Below are positions 8,558-17,032 of a stretch of 64,000 nucleotides of DNA, piece after piece. A model generated the notes under the pieces. The model was given only the letters and a program-made list of their open reading frames with translations, was not told the DNA's origin and made no database searches. The position numbers and the translations under genes were made by a program. Source of the DNA: Acinetobacter sp. WCHA55 (GTDB taxonomy: Bacteria > Pseudomonadota > Gammaproteobacteria > Pseudomonadales > Moraxellaceae); assembly GCF_002165305.2 (NCBI RefSeq), contig NZ_CP032286.1, forward strand, positions 124,001-188,000, read 5' to 3'. Each line of letters starts with the position of its first letter. Positions within the stretch are counted from its first letter, which is position 1.

Positions 8558-9052
8558 CAGCAGTTGCATCAACACCAGATCACGCCATTGCCCAAACTTC
8601 TGTCCGACTTGGGGCATATAGCCAGTTTGTACAAAGCCAAACTTTTCATGTAAAGCAATTGAAGCCAGATTGGCGTGGTCAATCCCTGCAACCATGACAT
8701 GCATTTGCTGCATTTTTGCTTGTTCAATCAAATAGGCTAAAAGCTGTTGACCTAAGCCCTGACGGGCATAGTTGGGTGAAATATAAATCGAGTGCTCAAC
8801 GGTATAACGATAGCCTGAAAAATTACGGAAGGTGGCATAATCTGCAAAACCTGCAATGGCCTGCGTTTCTTGGTCTTCCACCACGCAAAATGGAAATTGG
8901 TTTTGTTGAAAGTGTAGTAATTGTCTTTGGAAATGCGCTAAATCATAGGCATGTTCATTCCAAGTGGCCATGCCATGTAAAACTTCTGCATTATAAATAT
9001 TTTGGATCGTGGGCAGATCGCGTTCAGTGGCTGGACGAATGAGAAAAGACAT
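8546..9052 (-). CDS. GNAT family N-acetyltransferase
   Basis: 168 residues, resembling the phosphinothricin acetyltransferase-like branch (MSFLIRPATERDLPTIQNIYN). Motif A is visible as YARQGLGQQLLAYLIEQA (acetyl-CoA pyrophosphate loop Q/RxxGxG/A), and HEKFGFVQTGYMPQVGQKFGQW is the typical end of this branch. Substrate is unknown; L-amino-acid N-acyltransferase activity is possible. The 3' end overlaps the convergent hypothetical gene by 12 bp. Confidence 0.88.
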   Translation of the reverse strand: MSFLIRPATERDLPTIQNIYNAEVLHGMATWNEHAYDLAHFQRQLLHFQQNQFPFCVVEDQETQAIAGFADYATFRNFSGYRYTVEHSIYISPNYARQGLGQQLLAYLIEQAKMQQMHVMVAGIDHANLASIALHEKFGFVQTGYMPQVGQKFGQWRDLVLMQLLLNQ

Positions 9053-9103
9053 GACGGTAAGGTTGTATCGTTGGGGGCTTTATCATGCTGCTTTTGCATA
9101 AAA

Positions 9104-9129
9104 AAAAGCAAGACAGAAGTCTTGCTTTT
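9104..9129 (-). terminator. Intrinsic terminator after the Tsx-like gene
   Basis: AAAAGCAAGAC and GTCTTGCTTTT form an 11-bp stem with a 4-nt loop. On the minus strand it is followed by a long T-run. Confidence 0.85.
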
Positions 9130-9148
9130 GGATATTCACAAAAGTGAA

Positions 9149-9880
9149 TTAGAAGTGGTATTTGATTAACGCACTTACGTCATTTTGGTCAACGCCTTTA
9201 TAGCCGTATTTGTTATTCCAAACTGAGTGCTCGATACCTACGTAAAGGCGTGTATCTGGAGAAATGTGTTTACCTACATTCCATTTGTACTGACTAGTCC
9301 AGTTTAACTCGCTTGCATGGTCATCTTCGGCAGTTGACCAGTCTAGGAAGGCATCAACTAAAAAGTCTTCAGAACCCAGTTTGAACGGTACTGCATAGGT
9401 GATGGTCATTTGATAATCATCTTCAGTCAGGTCGTTATCTGCTTTGTAAAAGTTGATGTTTGCATATTGTGTATATGGCACGTTTAAGGCAAACCCAATA
9501 CCATAGAGGTAGTTGTTGAAACCTTCACCGCCTTCCCATGTTGTTGCAACTAACACGTCTTTAACTGGCCCAAGCTCAAGTTTAGTCCCTGTCATTGCAC
9601 CTAAGCTGAAACGTGGCGCAACTTCAAAGTAAGTTTCATTGCCATCAGCATCGTTGTTGGTGCGGTCAGCAAAAGCGAAAAAATCGCCATATTTGAAACC
9701 TGCTGCATATTCTGCAGTAATAGTTGTTTGCTCAAGTTTTTCGTCCTGAGTCACAAATGGTGATTTGTAGTTTTCACCATATAAACCAGTGAAGCTAAAG
9801 TCTTGCCAAATCGGCGCAGCTTGAGAGATTGCCGCAGCAGAAGATAATGCTACAAAAGCAGCAATTTGAGTCAGTTTCAT
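9149..9880 (-). CDS. Tsx-like nucleoside-specific outer-membrane channel
   Basis: 243 residues with a signal peptide cleaved after AISQA (about residue 21). The mature protein has alternating strands, WQDFSFTGLYGENY at the start and a terminal aromatic residue (ALIKYHF), as in 12-strand beta-barrels of the Tsx/OmpK family. Probable role: diffusion of nucleosides across the outer membrane. It stands alone between a terminator and a 690-bp upstream region. A dyad at 9943-9954 lies near its probable promoter. Confidence 0.8.
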   Translation of the reverse strand: MKLTQIAAFVALSSAAAISQAAPIWQDFSFTGLYGENYKSPFVTQDEKLEQTTITAEYAAGFKYGDFFAFADRTNNDADGNETYFEVAPRFSLGAMTGTKLELGPVKDVLVATTWEGGEGFNNYLYGIGFALNVPYTQYANINFYKADNDLTEDDYQMTITYAVPFKLGSEDFLVDAFLDWSTAEDDHASELNWTSQYKWNVGKHISPDTRLYVGIEHSVWNNKYGYKGVDQNDVSALIKYHF

Positions 9881-9942
9881 GAATATTTCCCCAAAAAATC
9901 GGATACAGGATACCGATTATTAAGCAAAAATAAAGCCAAATT

Positions 9943-9954
9943 TGACGAACGTCA
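9943..9954. promoter_or_regulatory. TGACG-AA-CGTCA palindrome, candidate operator
   Basis: Perfect 5-bp dyad with 2-bp centre, 63-74 bp upstream of the Tsx-like start, about where a promoter would be. Confidence 0.35.
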
Positions 9955-10478
9955 TGGAAAATAAACTTAAAAATGAGTCATTTTTTGTACTTTTTTTACC
10001 AAATGGTTTAATGTTGCCTTTCAGGCATGACACTTACATTTGATATGAGCTCTCTTGGCGAAAATGGTAAGTAATTAAATAATAAATTTAGCAATATCGA
10101 CATGATACAGCTCGAGCGAACCCTAAAATGGAACAAGTTTTGCACTTATTTGGAGATGTTTGCAAAGAATGAGTTGTCGATGTTTGGAGTCATTCCTGCT
10201 GTAATTGAAGTTGTCATAATCATGAGATTTTTTTGTTCATTATCGTCAATGAAGTCATGCGAATAGCGAGAAGGTGGAATCTAATCCATTCGTTTTTGGC
10301 TATACAAGTAAGGGCTTGTCACAATAAGTATCCTTTTCATATTTTTTTAAAAATATCACTTGCATAATTTTCAGTTAGGCCCGATATTCAAAGGAGAAGG
10401 ACACAGATCTGCAGACTCAAAAGTGTTCATCATTCAATCGATGGAGGTCGCATTCCAAAGCAATTGAAGATGGTCGAA

Positions 10479-10494
10479 TACTGTTAAAACAGTA
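10479..10494. promoter_or_regulatory. TACTGTT-AA-AACAGTA dyad upstream of hpf
   Basis: Perfect 7-bp inverted repeat with 2-bp centre, 77 bp before the hpf start. The TACTGT half resembles SOS-type half sites, but the spacing is not that of a classical LexA box; the regulator is unknown. Confidence 0.35.
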
Positions 10495-10570
10495 CGTTAC
10501 AAGTGTACCAAGAGATAAAATTCTTCGTGCAAAAAAGAGTCGAATAAAGAAAGAGAGAGGATGTTATTTT

Positions 10571-10945
10571 ATGAACATAGAAATCCGTACAGATAAAAAC
10601 ATTCAAAATAGTGACCGTTTAATTAGTTATATACGCGAAGAGTTGAATCAAGAATTTCAACGTCACAGTGAGCGCATTACCCATTTTTCAGTGCATTTAA
10701 GTGATGCCAATAGCCATAAAGGCGGAGATGACGATATTCAATGCATGATTGAAGCACGTCCAGCAGGTTTAAAACCCGTGGTTGTAAATCATAAAGGTCA
10801 TAATGTTGATACCGCGATTCATGGCGCGATCGATCGCCTTAAACGTAGTTTAGAACATACCTTTGAAAAAAATGATAAACCACGTGCTGGCCAACCTGTA
10901 TATGCAGATCAGGATGATGGCCTAGTTGATGATGAGGAAGATTAA
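10571..10945 (+). CDS. HPF/RaiA family ribosome-associated protein
   Basis: 124 residues. MNIEIRTDKNIQNSDRLISYIREELNQ is a divergent start of the S30AE/HPF fold; FSVHLSDANSHKGGDDDIQCMIEARP and the basic helix DTAIHGAIDRLKRSLEHTF match the family. Such proteins bind the 30S decoding site and silence ribosomes in stationary phase. It is short, with an acidic C-terminal tail (DQDDGLVDDEED) and no dimerisation domain. GAGAGGA lies upstream of the ATG. It is not next to rpoN. Confidence 0.8.
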   Translation: MNIEIRTDKNIQNSDRLISYIREELNQEFQRHSERITHFSVHLSDANSHKGGDDDIQCMIEARPAGLKPVVVNHKGHNVDTAIHGAIDRLKRSLEHTFEKNDKPRAGQPVYADQDDGLVDDEED

Positions 10946-10960
10946 ACCTCACCGAATTTA

Positions 10961-10990
10961 AAAAAAGCCCCTGATTAAGGGGCTTTTTTA
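10961..10990 (+). terminator. Intrinsic terminator after hpf
   Basis: AAAAAAGCCCCT and GGGGCTTTTTT with a short loop, 15 nt after the stop. Confidence 0.9.
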
Positions 10991-11086
10991 ATGCTGGGTA
11001 TACTCACTTTTATCCAACATTACAGATAACAAATGTGCCGTTTATTCGGCATAATAGAATAAACTGAATTGAAGAGCGTCATCTCC

Positions 11087-11629
11087 ATGTTAACCGCGCA
11101 ACAACAAGCTTTCGTGCAAGCACTTGAAGAATTAGATCTTCAACAAGTTCAACGTCTATTGACTGATGGGTTAAGTCTCAATTTTATCGATCCTGAAAAA
11201 GGACCTGTGATTTCTGTATGGTCAGATGGCTTATTCAAATGGTGGGAAGCGATTTGCGAAGCGTATGAAGCAGGCGCACCACTGTCAGAACAAGAAAAAC
11301 AACAGACTCTAGCGGTACATTTAGACATTTTAGAACAACTGATTCATGGCAAAGCAAACTTGCATTTGTGGGATACAGAAGAAATTTATGGCCCACTTTG
11401 GGATGCTGCAAGTGCGGCGTGTGCGCCCGCGGTCAAACGTTTGTTGGACGAAAAAGTCGATCCAAACACCAAAGATGAAGATGGCTTAACTATTTTATCC
11501 TCCATTAGCGATCTATTCTTTGATTGTGAGTTTGACGAAATTAATTGGGCCGAAGCATTGGCTGAAGAAAAGCAAACCTTAGAGTTGCTTCGTCAGCATG
11601 GTGCAAAAATGACAAAAGAATTAGCTTAA
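11087..11629 (+). CDS. Ankyrin-repeat-like protein
   Basis: 180 residues, cytoplasmic. Ankyrin-like helices are visible at QALEELDLQQVQRLLTDGLSLN near the N-terminus and LWDAASAACAPAVKRLLDEKVDPNTKDEDGLT in the second half, then ETLELLRQHGAKM. Function unknown; such proteins mediate protein contacts. ATG 11087 is preceded by GAAGAG at 10 nt. It lies 14 bp before an outer-membrane protein gene and may be cotranscribed with it. Confidence 0.7.
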   Translation: MLTAQQQAFVQALEELDLQQVQRLLTDGLSLNFIDPEKGPVISVWSDGLFKWWEAICEAYEAGAPLSEQEKQQTLAVHLDILEQLIHGKANLHLWDTEEIYGPLWDAASAACAPAVKRLLDEKVDPNTKDEDGLTILSSISDLFFDCEFDEINWAEALAEEKQTLELLRQHGAKMTKELA

Positions 11630-11643
11630 ACAGCGAGATCATC

Positions 11644-12414
11644 ATGATGCAATTAAAACATTTAGGTTTATGTGTAGCCGCTGGGTTCAGTATGAATGTG
11701 ATGGCCGCAGATTTTTCCTTTGACCGTCCGGGTTCGGGCATAGGGACAGGGATTACGCCTGTGGGGCAGTTGGCTTGGGAGCAGGGCTTGGCCAATGCGC
11801 ACTATGCTGAATCGACCACGGCTGATGGTGAAAAAGTCAAAACCACCAACTTAAATGCAGATATGTTATTGCGCACAGGGTTGGCTGAAAACATCGAATT
11901 GCAACTGGGTTGGGCGGGTCCGTCGTGGCAGCAAGTGAAAGTGGCAGGCAATAAGTCTGAAACAGATGGTTTGGGTGATGTCAGTGTGGGGGTGAAAGCG
12001 GCAATTCCACTGGATGATGAACGCTTGAGCATGGCAGTGTTAGCTGAAGCGATTATTGCCACAGGTAATGATGGTTTCACCAATGAAGATGATATTTATA
12101 GCCTGTCATCTGTGGTGGCATACGATTATAGCGACCTCGTGTCGACATCTATCACCATGCGTTATGAAGTACAAAATAGTGATTGGGCCATTTCTGCGAT
12201 TCCGACTTTAGAGTACCAATTTACCGATAAACTCAGTGGTTTCTCTGAATTGGTTTACCGTAAAGCAGAAAGTCAAGACAATGAATATGCGCTCGGTACA
12301 GGTGTCATGTATGCGGTGAATAATCGGATGCAGTTGGATGCAAGTGTTGGTGTCGACTTAAATGGTTCAGATAAAAGTTATTATTCAGGCCTTGGCGTCT
12401 CATACTTATTTTAA
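11644..12414 (+). CDS. Outer-membrane beta-barrel protein (phenol MetA-pathway-like family)
   Basis: 256 residues with a signal peptide ending VMA (about 20). The mature start FSFDRPGSGIGTGITPVGQLAWEQGL and a C-terminal Phe (GLGVSYLF) match the 'putative MetA-pathway of phenol degradation' transporter-like family, thought to be outer-membrane channels. Substrate unknown; the name comes from a founding member and does not imply phenol use. dsbD follows after 18 bp, which hints at a shared transcript. Start may be 11644 or 11647. Confidence 0.75.
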   Translation: MMQLKHLGLCVAAGFSMNVMAADFSFDRPGSGIGTGITPVGQLAWEQGLANAHYAESTTADGEKVKTTNLNADMLLRTGLAENIELQLGWAGPSWQQVKVAGNKSETDGLGDVSVGVKAAIPLDDERLSMAVLAEAIIATGNDGFTNEDDIYSLSSVVAYDYSDLVSTSITMRYEVQNSDWAISAIPTLEYQFTDKLSGFSELVYRKAESQDNEYALGTGVMYAVNNRMQLDASVGVDLNGSDKSYYSGLGVSYLF

Positions 12415-12432
12415 TTAGAAAAAGAACATATT

Positions 12433-14259
12433 ATGAAAAAGCATCTTCATCTGAAACAGGGGATGAGCGGCAAAACGTGGTATTTGGCATTGTCAGTATT
12501 GATCATCAATCTGTGTATTTGGGCCAGTATCCTAAACGTTCATGCAGAAACTCCACTCCTTTCAGCTGAAGAGGCTTTTCCATTTACAGTGGAATCCACA
12601 ACTGAGCATACGGCTCAATTGCACTGGAATATTCCTGAACAGTATTATTTGTATCAGCACAAATTTGAAGTGAAACAGGCAGGACAGGCGCTTAAGTTAG
12701 AGCTACCTCCAGCCCATGATTTATATGATGAAAATTATGGGCATACCCAAGTTTATTATCAACAAGTACAATTTGATTTAAATACACAAGCTTCGCAAAC
12801 TTATCAGGTGACTTGGCAGGGTTGTGCCAAAGATCGCATTTGCTATCCACCGCAAAGTATTGAGTTTAAAACTGATATCAATGGCTTGGTCAGCCTACAA
12901 GACCAAGCAGGTAGCTCAAAACGACTGCTAGATTTAGCCACGCAATCGAATCCGCAATTTGAGCCGATCAACCCAACAGTCACTACTGAACCCGTCACAA
13001 CAGCTTCCGATGCGATTGCTGCGCAAGATCAAATTTGGTCTGAAGAGTTAGCCAAAAGCTCATTGGCTTATGGTTTATTGCTGTTCTTTGGCCTCGGAAT
13101 ATTACTGGCGTTTACGCCGTGTTCTTTGCCGATGTTGCCGATTTTAACCTCTTTAATTATTCGCGATAGCAAAGGCCTCAAAGCATGGATGATTGCCTTG
13201 GTCTTTGTGAGCAGTATGGCCATGGTCTATGCCATTTTAGGCTTGGTGGCCTCATCTGCAGGGTTGAACTTCCAGCGTTGGCTACAACAGCCATCCACCC
13301 TGATTGCTTTTAGCATTCTTTTTGTTTTATTCGCGCTCAATCTATTTGGTTTGTTTGAACTTAAACTGCCGCAGGCTGTGGTGAATAAACTCGATCATAT
13401 CCAGTCTATGCAAAAGGGTGGAAGCCTGATCAGTGCTGCGATTATGGGCATGATCTCTGCGTTGTTGGTTGGACCTTGTATGACGGCCCCATTGGCAGGC
13501 GCTTTACTGTTTATTTCGCAGACACAAAGCCAGTGGCAAGGGGCTATTTTGCTGTTCACCTTAGGGTTTGGTATGGGGACACCATTGTTATTGGCAAGCG
13601 TACTGGGTGCTAAGGTATTGCCTCGCGCAGGGTTGTGGATGAATCAGGTTCGAGTATTCTTTGCTTTCATTATGTTGGCTTTGGCGCTGTATTTTGTGCG
13701 TCCTTTGCTTTCTGAAACATGGATGCAAGCACTGAGTCTGCTGCTGGGTTTAGGCTTTATTATCTATGTATTGTATCGTTTGATGTGGCATAAAACCCAG
13801 TTACGTATGCTATACATCGTGGCTTTAGTCATTGGTGGGACGTATATTGTTTATAGCCAATATCAGCAGAGTCAGCGCTTCTTTGAAGCACCAGTGGCTG
13901 CATCTGCACGTTGGCATGTGGCAACGACGGCAGCGGAGTTTAAGCAGCTCTTGGCACAAGCACCCAAAGGTCAAAAAATCATTATCGATGTCTATGCTGA
14001 TTGGTGTGTTGCTTGTCAGCCAATCGAACACCGTATATTAAAATCGGCAACCGTACAGCAAGCGCTTGCGCCGTATTATTTGATTAAATTGGATTTGAGT
14101 CATTACGATGCAACCCATCAAGTGCTTTTAAACCAGTGGGATATTTTAGGACCACCGACCTATTTATTCTTAGATACCTCACAACAAGAAATTCGTGGTT
14201 TACGTTTAACGGGTGCATTTACTGAGGCCGAACTGCTAGCCCAATTAAAACGTTTTTAA
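12433..14259 (+). CDS. dsbD: Thiol:disulfide interchange protein DsbD
   Basis: 608 residues in three parts, full length. A signal peptide and N-terminal periplasmic domain (to about 200) carry the pair in CAKDRICYPPQ. The membrane domain (about 210-480) has TPCSLPMLPIL and GPCMTAPL, the two transmembrane cysteines. The C-terminal thioredoxin domain has WCVAC (about 530). It moves electrons from cytoplasmic thioredoxin to periplasmic DsbC- and cytochrome-maturation partners. A GST gene follows after 18 bp. Confidence 0.93.
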   Translation: MKKHLHLKQGMSGKTWYLALSVLIINLCIWASILNVHAETPLLSAEEAFPFTVESTTEHTAQLHWNIPEQYYLYQHKFEVKQAGQALKLELPPAHDLYDENYGHTQVYYQQVQFDLNTQASQTYQVTWQGCAKDRICYPPQSIEFKTDINGLVSLQDQAGSSKRLLDLATQSNPQFEPINPTVTTEPVTTASDAIAAQDQIWSEELAKSSLAYGLLLFFGLGILLAFTPCSLPMLPILTSLIIRDSKGLKAWMIALVFVSSMAMVYAILGLVASSAGLNFQRWLQQPSTLIAFSILFVLFALNLFGLFELKLPQAVVNKLDHIQSMQKGGSLISAAIMGMISALLVGPCMTAPLAGALLFISQTQSQWQGAILLFTLGFGMGTPLLLASVLGAKVLPRAGLWMNQVRVFFAFIMLALALYFVRPLLSETWMQALSLLLGLGFIIYVLYRLMWHKTQLRMLYIVALVIGGTYIVYSQYQQSQRFFEAPVAASARWHVATTAAEFKQLLAQAPKGQKIIIDVYADWCVACQPIEHRILKSATVQQALAPYYLIKLDLSHYDATHQVLLNQWDILGPPTYLFLDTSQQEIRGLRLTGAFTEAELLAQLKRF

Positions 14260-14277
14260 ACCTGAGGGAGAGCGGGT

Positions 14278-14916
14278 ATGCAGCGTTTATATATAGCCAA
14301 TAAAAATTACTCTAGTTGGTCGATGCGAGCATGGTTGGTCTTGACTGCATTTGATCTGGATTTTGAAGAAATCCTCATTCGCTTTGATGCAGAAGACCCG
14401 ACCTTTAAACTGCAACTGTCTCAGATTCATGCTAATGCTAAAGTGCCCGTATTGGATGTGGGTGAATTTAAAATTTGGGATTCTTTAGCCATCTGTGAGT
14501 ATTTGGCCGAGCAAAATCCAGATTTAGCCCTGTGGCCCAAGCTTGACCATTTGAGAGCAGAAGCACGTAGTATCAGTGGTGAGATGCACAGTGGTTTTAT
14601 GGCACTACGCCAATTGTGTCCAATGCATATTCAAACACAGTACAGCATAGCTGAGGGCCAAGCTCTGTTGGCGCATCATGCTGAATTAAGAGCAGATGTC
14701 GAACGAATTGAACAGATTTGGGTACAGCGTTCGGATGAGCATCTCTTTCTATTTGGTGATTTTTCTATAGCCGATGCCTTCTATGCCCCTGTAGTGATGC
14801 GTTTCAAGAGTTATGCGCTGCCTGTATCTGAACGTAGCCAGCAGTATATGCAACACATTATGCAGCATTTTGCGGTCATACAATGGGTCGACGCGGCACG
14901 GGCAGAAGCCGCTTAG
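14278..14916 (+). CDS. Glutathione S-transferase family protein
   Basis: 212 residues. The N-terminal thioredoxin-like domain begins LYIANKNYSSWSMRAWLVL, where SSWS supplies the likely catalytic Ser, and contains NAKVPVLDVGEFKIWDSLAICEYLAE, the glutathione-binding VPxL and D/E-S region. An all-helical C-terminal domain follows. Substrate unknown. GGGAGAG precedes the ATG. It probably shares a transcript with dsbD. The stop overlaps the convergent diguanylate cyclase gene by 4 bp. Confidence 0.87.
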   Translation: MQRLYIANKNYSSWSMRAWLVLTAFDLDFEEILIRFDAEDPTFKLQLSQIHANAKVPVLDVGEFKIWDSLAICEYLAEQNPDLALWPKLDHLRAEARSISGEMHSGFMALRQLCPMHIQTQYSIAEGQALLAHHAELRADVERIEQIWVQRSDEHLFLFGDFSIADAFYAPVVMRFKSYALPVSERSQQYMQHIMQHFAVIQWVDAARAEAA

Positions 14917-16070
14917 TTAGGTGAAATGTGCTGTGTGTCACCACATGCAGCGCTATATTTGAGCTCACAGGGATTGATTTCCAGATAACATTTGACTTGA
15001 TTGCGTCCACTGGCTTTAGCTGCATAGAGTGCTTTGTCGGCTTGACTCAAGAGTTGCTGAGGCCTGAGTTCATGGTGAGATTGTGCAATACCAAAACTGG
15101 CTGTAACGCGGATGGATTGACCTTCATCATTGTTTATGACTAAAGCCTCGATGGCTGAGCGACAACGTTCCGCAATTTGATAGGCTTTAGGGAGTGAAGC
15201 ATGTTTTAAAATAAGGATAAACTCCTCTCCGCCAAAGCGCCCCACTAGGTCATGTTTTTGTATTTGGTCATTTAATTCTTGGCTCACAGCGATGAGCACG
15301 TTATCTCCCATATGATGTCCAAATTTGTCATTGATGCTTTTAAAATGATCGAGATCTAAGAGGACGACAGCATATGGACTATGCGGATCTTGCTGATGCA
15401 AATACTCCAGACTTTGGCTAATACGGCGACGGTTAAATGTATTGGTCAGTGGATCGATCTGACTTAAATGTTGAATGAGTCGTTCACGATGTCGCCATTG
15501 GCTAAGTAAAATTTCAAATAAAATTAGACAAGTGATTAGGATAGGGATAACGAAATACAGCATCGACAGGAGCCAAAACCCATTGAGAAAGAGTTGGCCA
15601 TCAATCTGAAAAATAGGAGCATAAGGAATCACATCAATAAAACTGAGGTAGCCTGAGAAGGTTAAGAAGCCTGTAGCAGGAACTAACATCACATACACAA
15701 TCTTTCGCTCAAACAACACCAAACCCACAGCGATAAGACAAATATAGACCACCATAGTGACAGGGCTAAACACCCCAATCATATATCCGTTATAGCAAAG
15801 TGAGATGATTAAAAATCCAATCGCAATATAGGGCAGGAATCGTTGTACCCAAGTGTGTTTTTGTAGAGCATAGCAAGGGTATATCAAACCCAATAATGTG
15901 ATGAAAAAAATAGAATTAATAACCAATTTGTGGCGCAAAAGCTGAACATTAACGACATGCCAATATTCTGAGTTGAATAGTACAAAAGTCTCCCAAACTA
16001 ACCAGATCAAATTGACACAACAGCCGAGAACAAGGATTAAAATACACTTTTTCAAGGTATCCCAGTTCAT
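14913..16070 (-). CDS. Membrane-bound diguanylate cyclase (GGDEF)
   Basis: About 385 residues. Roughly six membrane segments (residues 10-215) form a putative sensor, followed by a GGDEF domain: DPLTNTFNRRR, DLDHFKSINDKFGHHMGD and the active loop GRFGGEEF. It should make c-di-GMP. The RxxD inhibitory site is QKHD here, so product inhibition at that site is probably lost. Start 16070 has GAGGAA at 6 nt; an in-frame ATG at 16148 with a weaker AAGGAT would add 26 residues. What it senses is unknown. Confidence 0.87.
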   Translation of the reverse strand: MNWDTLKKCILILVLGCCVNLIWLVWETFVLFNSEYWHVVNVQLLRHKLVINSIFFITLLGLIYPCYALQKHTWVQRFLPYIAIGFLIISLCYNGYMIGVFSPVTMVVYICLIAVGLVLFERKIVYVMLVPATGFLTFSGYLSFIDVIPYAPIFQIDGQLFLNGFWLLSMLYFVIPILITCLILFEILLSQWRHRERLIQHLSQIDPLTNTFNRRRISQSLEYLHQQDPHSPYAVVLLDLDHFKSINDKFGHHMGDNVLIAVSQELNDQIQKHDLVGRFGGEEFILILKHASLPKAYQIAERCRSAIEALVINNDEGQSIRVTASFGIAQSHHELRPQQLLSQADKALYAAKASGRNQVKCYLEINPCELKYSAACGDTQHISPN

Positions 16071-16293
16071 AATCACTTCCTCTTCAAGTAGATAACGAGA
16101 AAGTTTGCCGTTGCTTAGCTGTTTAGGTATTGAGAACCACGAACTCATTCAAACGTTTCATCCTTGATATATCCGCTTTGTTTTTTAAATAATGTGATTG
16201 ATTTCTTATACATTGCTTTCAACATATCACAATCTTATAAAAAGACGGTATCAAAGGTGACGAACTGAGTACGTAGTTCAGTAGGGAAGACCA

Positions 16294-16343
16294 TTCTATT
16301 TTTAGAACATAGTGTTTTGAATAGGTCTATTATTCTAAGAATA
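16294..16343. promoter_or_regulatory. Two TTCTA-type dyads upstream of azoR
   Basis: TTCTA-TTTT-TAGAA (16294-16307) and TATTCT-A-AGAATA (16331-16343), with a further TATTCTA half site near 16364. Related half sites about one to three helical turns apart suggest an operator for a redox- or quinone-type regulator not encoded here. Confidence 0.4.
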
Positions 16344-16393
16344 ATCTTATTTTAAAATGCAACTATTCTATAAAGATTATGTTGGAACACTCC

Positions 16394-16960
16394 ATGAAAG
16401 TTTTACACATTGATTCAAGTATTATGGCGGATGCTTCTGTGTCTCGTCAGTTGAGCCAAGCTATTGTTTCGCAACTCAGTGAAAAGCATGCGCAAGTTGA
16501 AGTTGAATATTTGGATTTGGCAACGCAACCGATTCCACATTTAGACGCAGAAATTTTAATGGGTCAAAATGTAGAACAATTGGCTCTGGGCGAACGTATT
16601 ATTCAACAGTACTTAGATGCGGACGTTGTGGTGATTGGTGCAGCTATGTATAACTTCGGGATTACGTCGACTTTAAAAGCGTGGATTGACCGTATTAGTG
16701 TTGCAGGTCGTACTTTCAAATATACTGAACATGGCCCGGTCGGTTTGGCTGGTGACAAGAAAGCCTATATTGCCAGTAGTCGTGGTGGTATCTATGGTGA
16801 AAATAGTCCTGTTGACTTCCAAGAAGGCTTCTTAAAAACCGTCTTTAATTTTACCGGTGTGACAGATGTTGAAATCATTCGTGCTGAAGGCGTGAATATG
16901 GGTCCAGAGCTGAAAGACAAAGCCATTGCAGCAGCTTTAGCACAGGTGCAAACGATTTAA
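16394..16960 (+). CDS. azoR: FMN-dependent NADH-azoreductase
   Basis: 188 residues. The flavodoxin-like fold is shown by MKVLHIDSSIMADASVSRQLS (FMN phosphate loop), PMYNFGI in the form AAMYNFGITSTLKAWIDRI, and SSRGGIY. It reduces quinones and azo dyes by two-electron transfer from NADH, a detoxifying role. ATG 16394 is preferred over ATG 16379 because GGAA sits 8 nt before it and the family starts MKVLHI. Terminator at 16994-17019. Confidence 0.92.
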   Translation: MKVLHIDSSIMADASVSRQLSQAIVSQLSEKHAQVEVEYLDLATQPIPHLDAEILMGQNVEQLALGERIIQQYLDADVVVIGAAMYNFGITSTLKAWIDRISVAGRTFKYTEHGPVGLAGDKKAYIASSRGGIYGENSPVDFQEGFLKTVFNFTGVTDVEIIRAEGVNMGPELKDKAIAAALAQVQTI

Positions 16961-16993
16961 TAACAATAACTGTAGTCCCATGATTCCTCATTT

Positions 16994-17019
16994 GGTCAGC
17001 GTTAAGCTGACCTTTTTTT
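16994..17019 (+). terminator. Intrinsic terminator after azoR
   Basis: GGTCAGC-GTTAA-GCTGACC followed by seven T. Confidence 0.92.
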
Positions 17020-17032
17020 ACGCGGGATGGGT

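Larger units (their letters stand above)
9881..10570. other. 690-bp intergenic region between divergent tsx-like gene and hpf
   Basis: No plausible coding frame or tRNA. It contains a dyad in the tsx leader (AATCGG/CCGATT, 9897-9918), the TGACG-CGTCA palindrome (9943-9954), an AT-rich palindrome near 10339-10356 and the dyad at 10479-10494 before hpf. The length would allow a small RNA or a long hpf leader, but I see no GC-rich terminator inside it. Confidence 0.5.
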
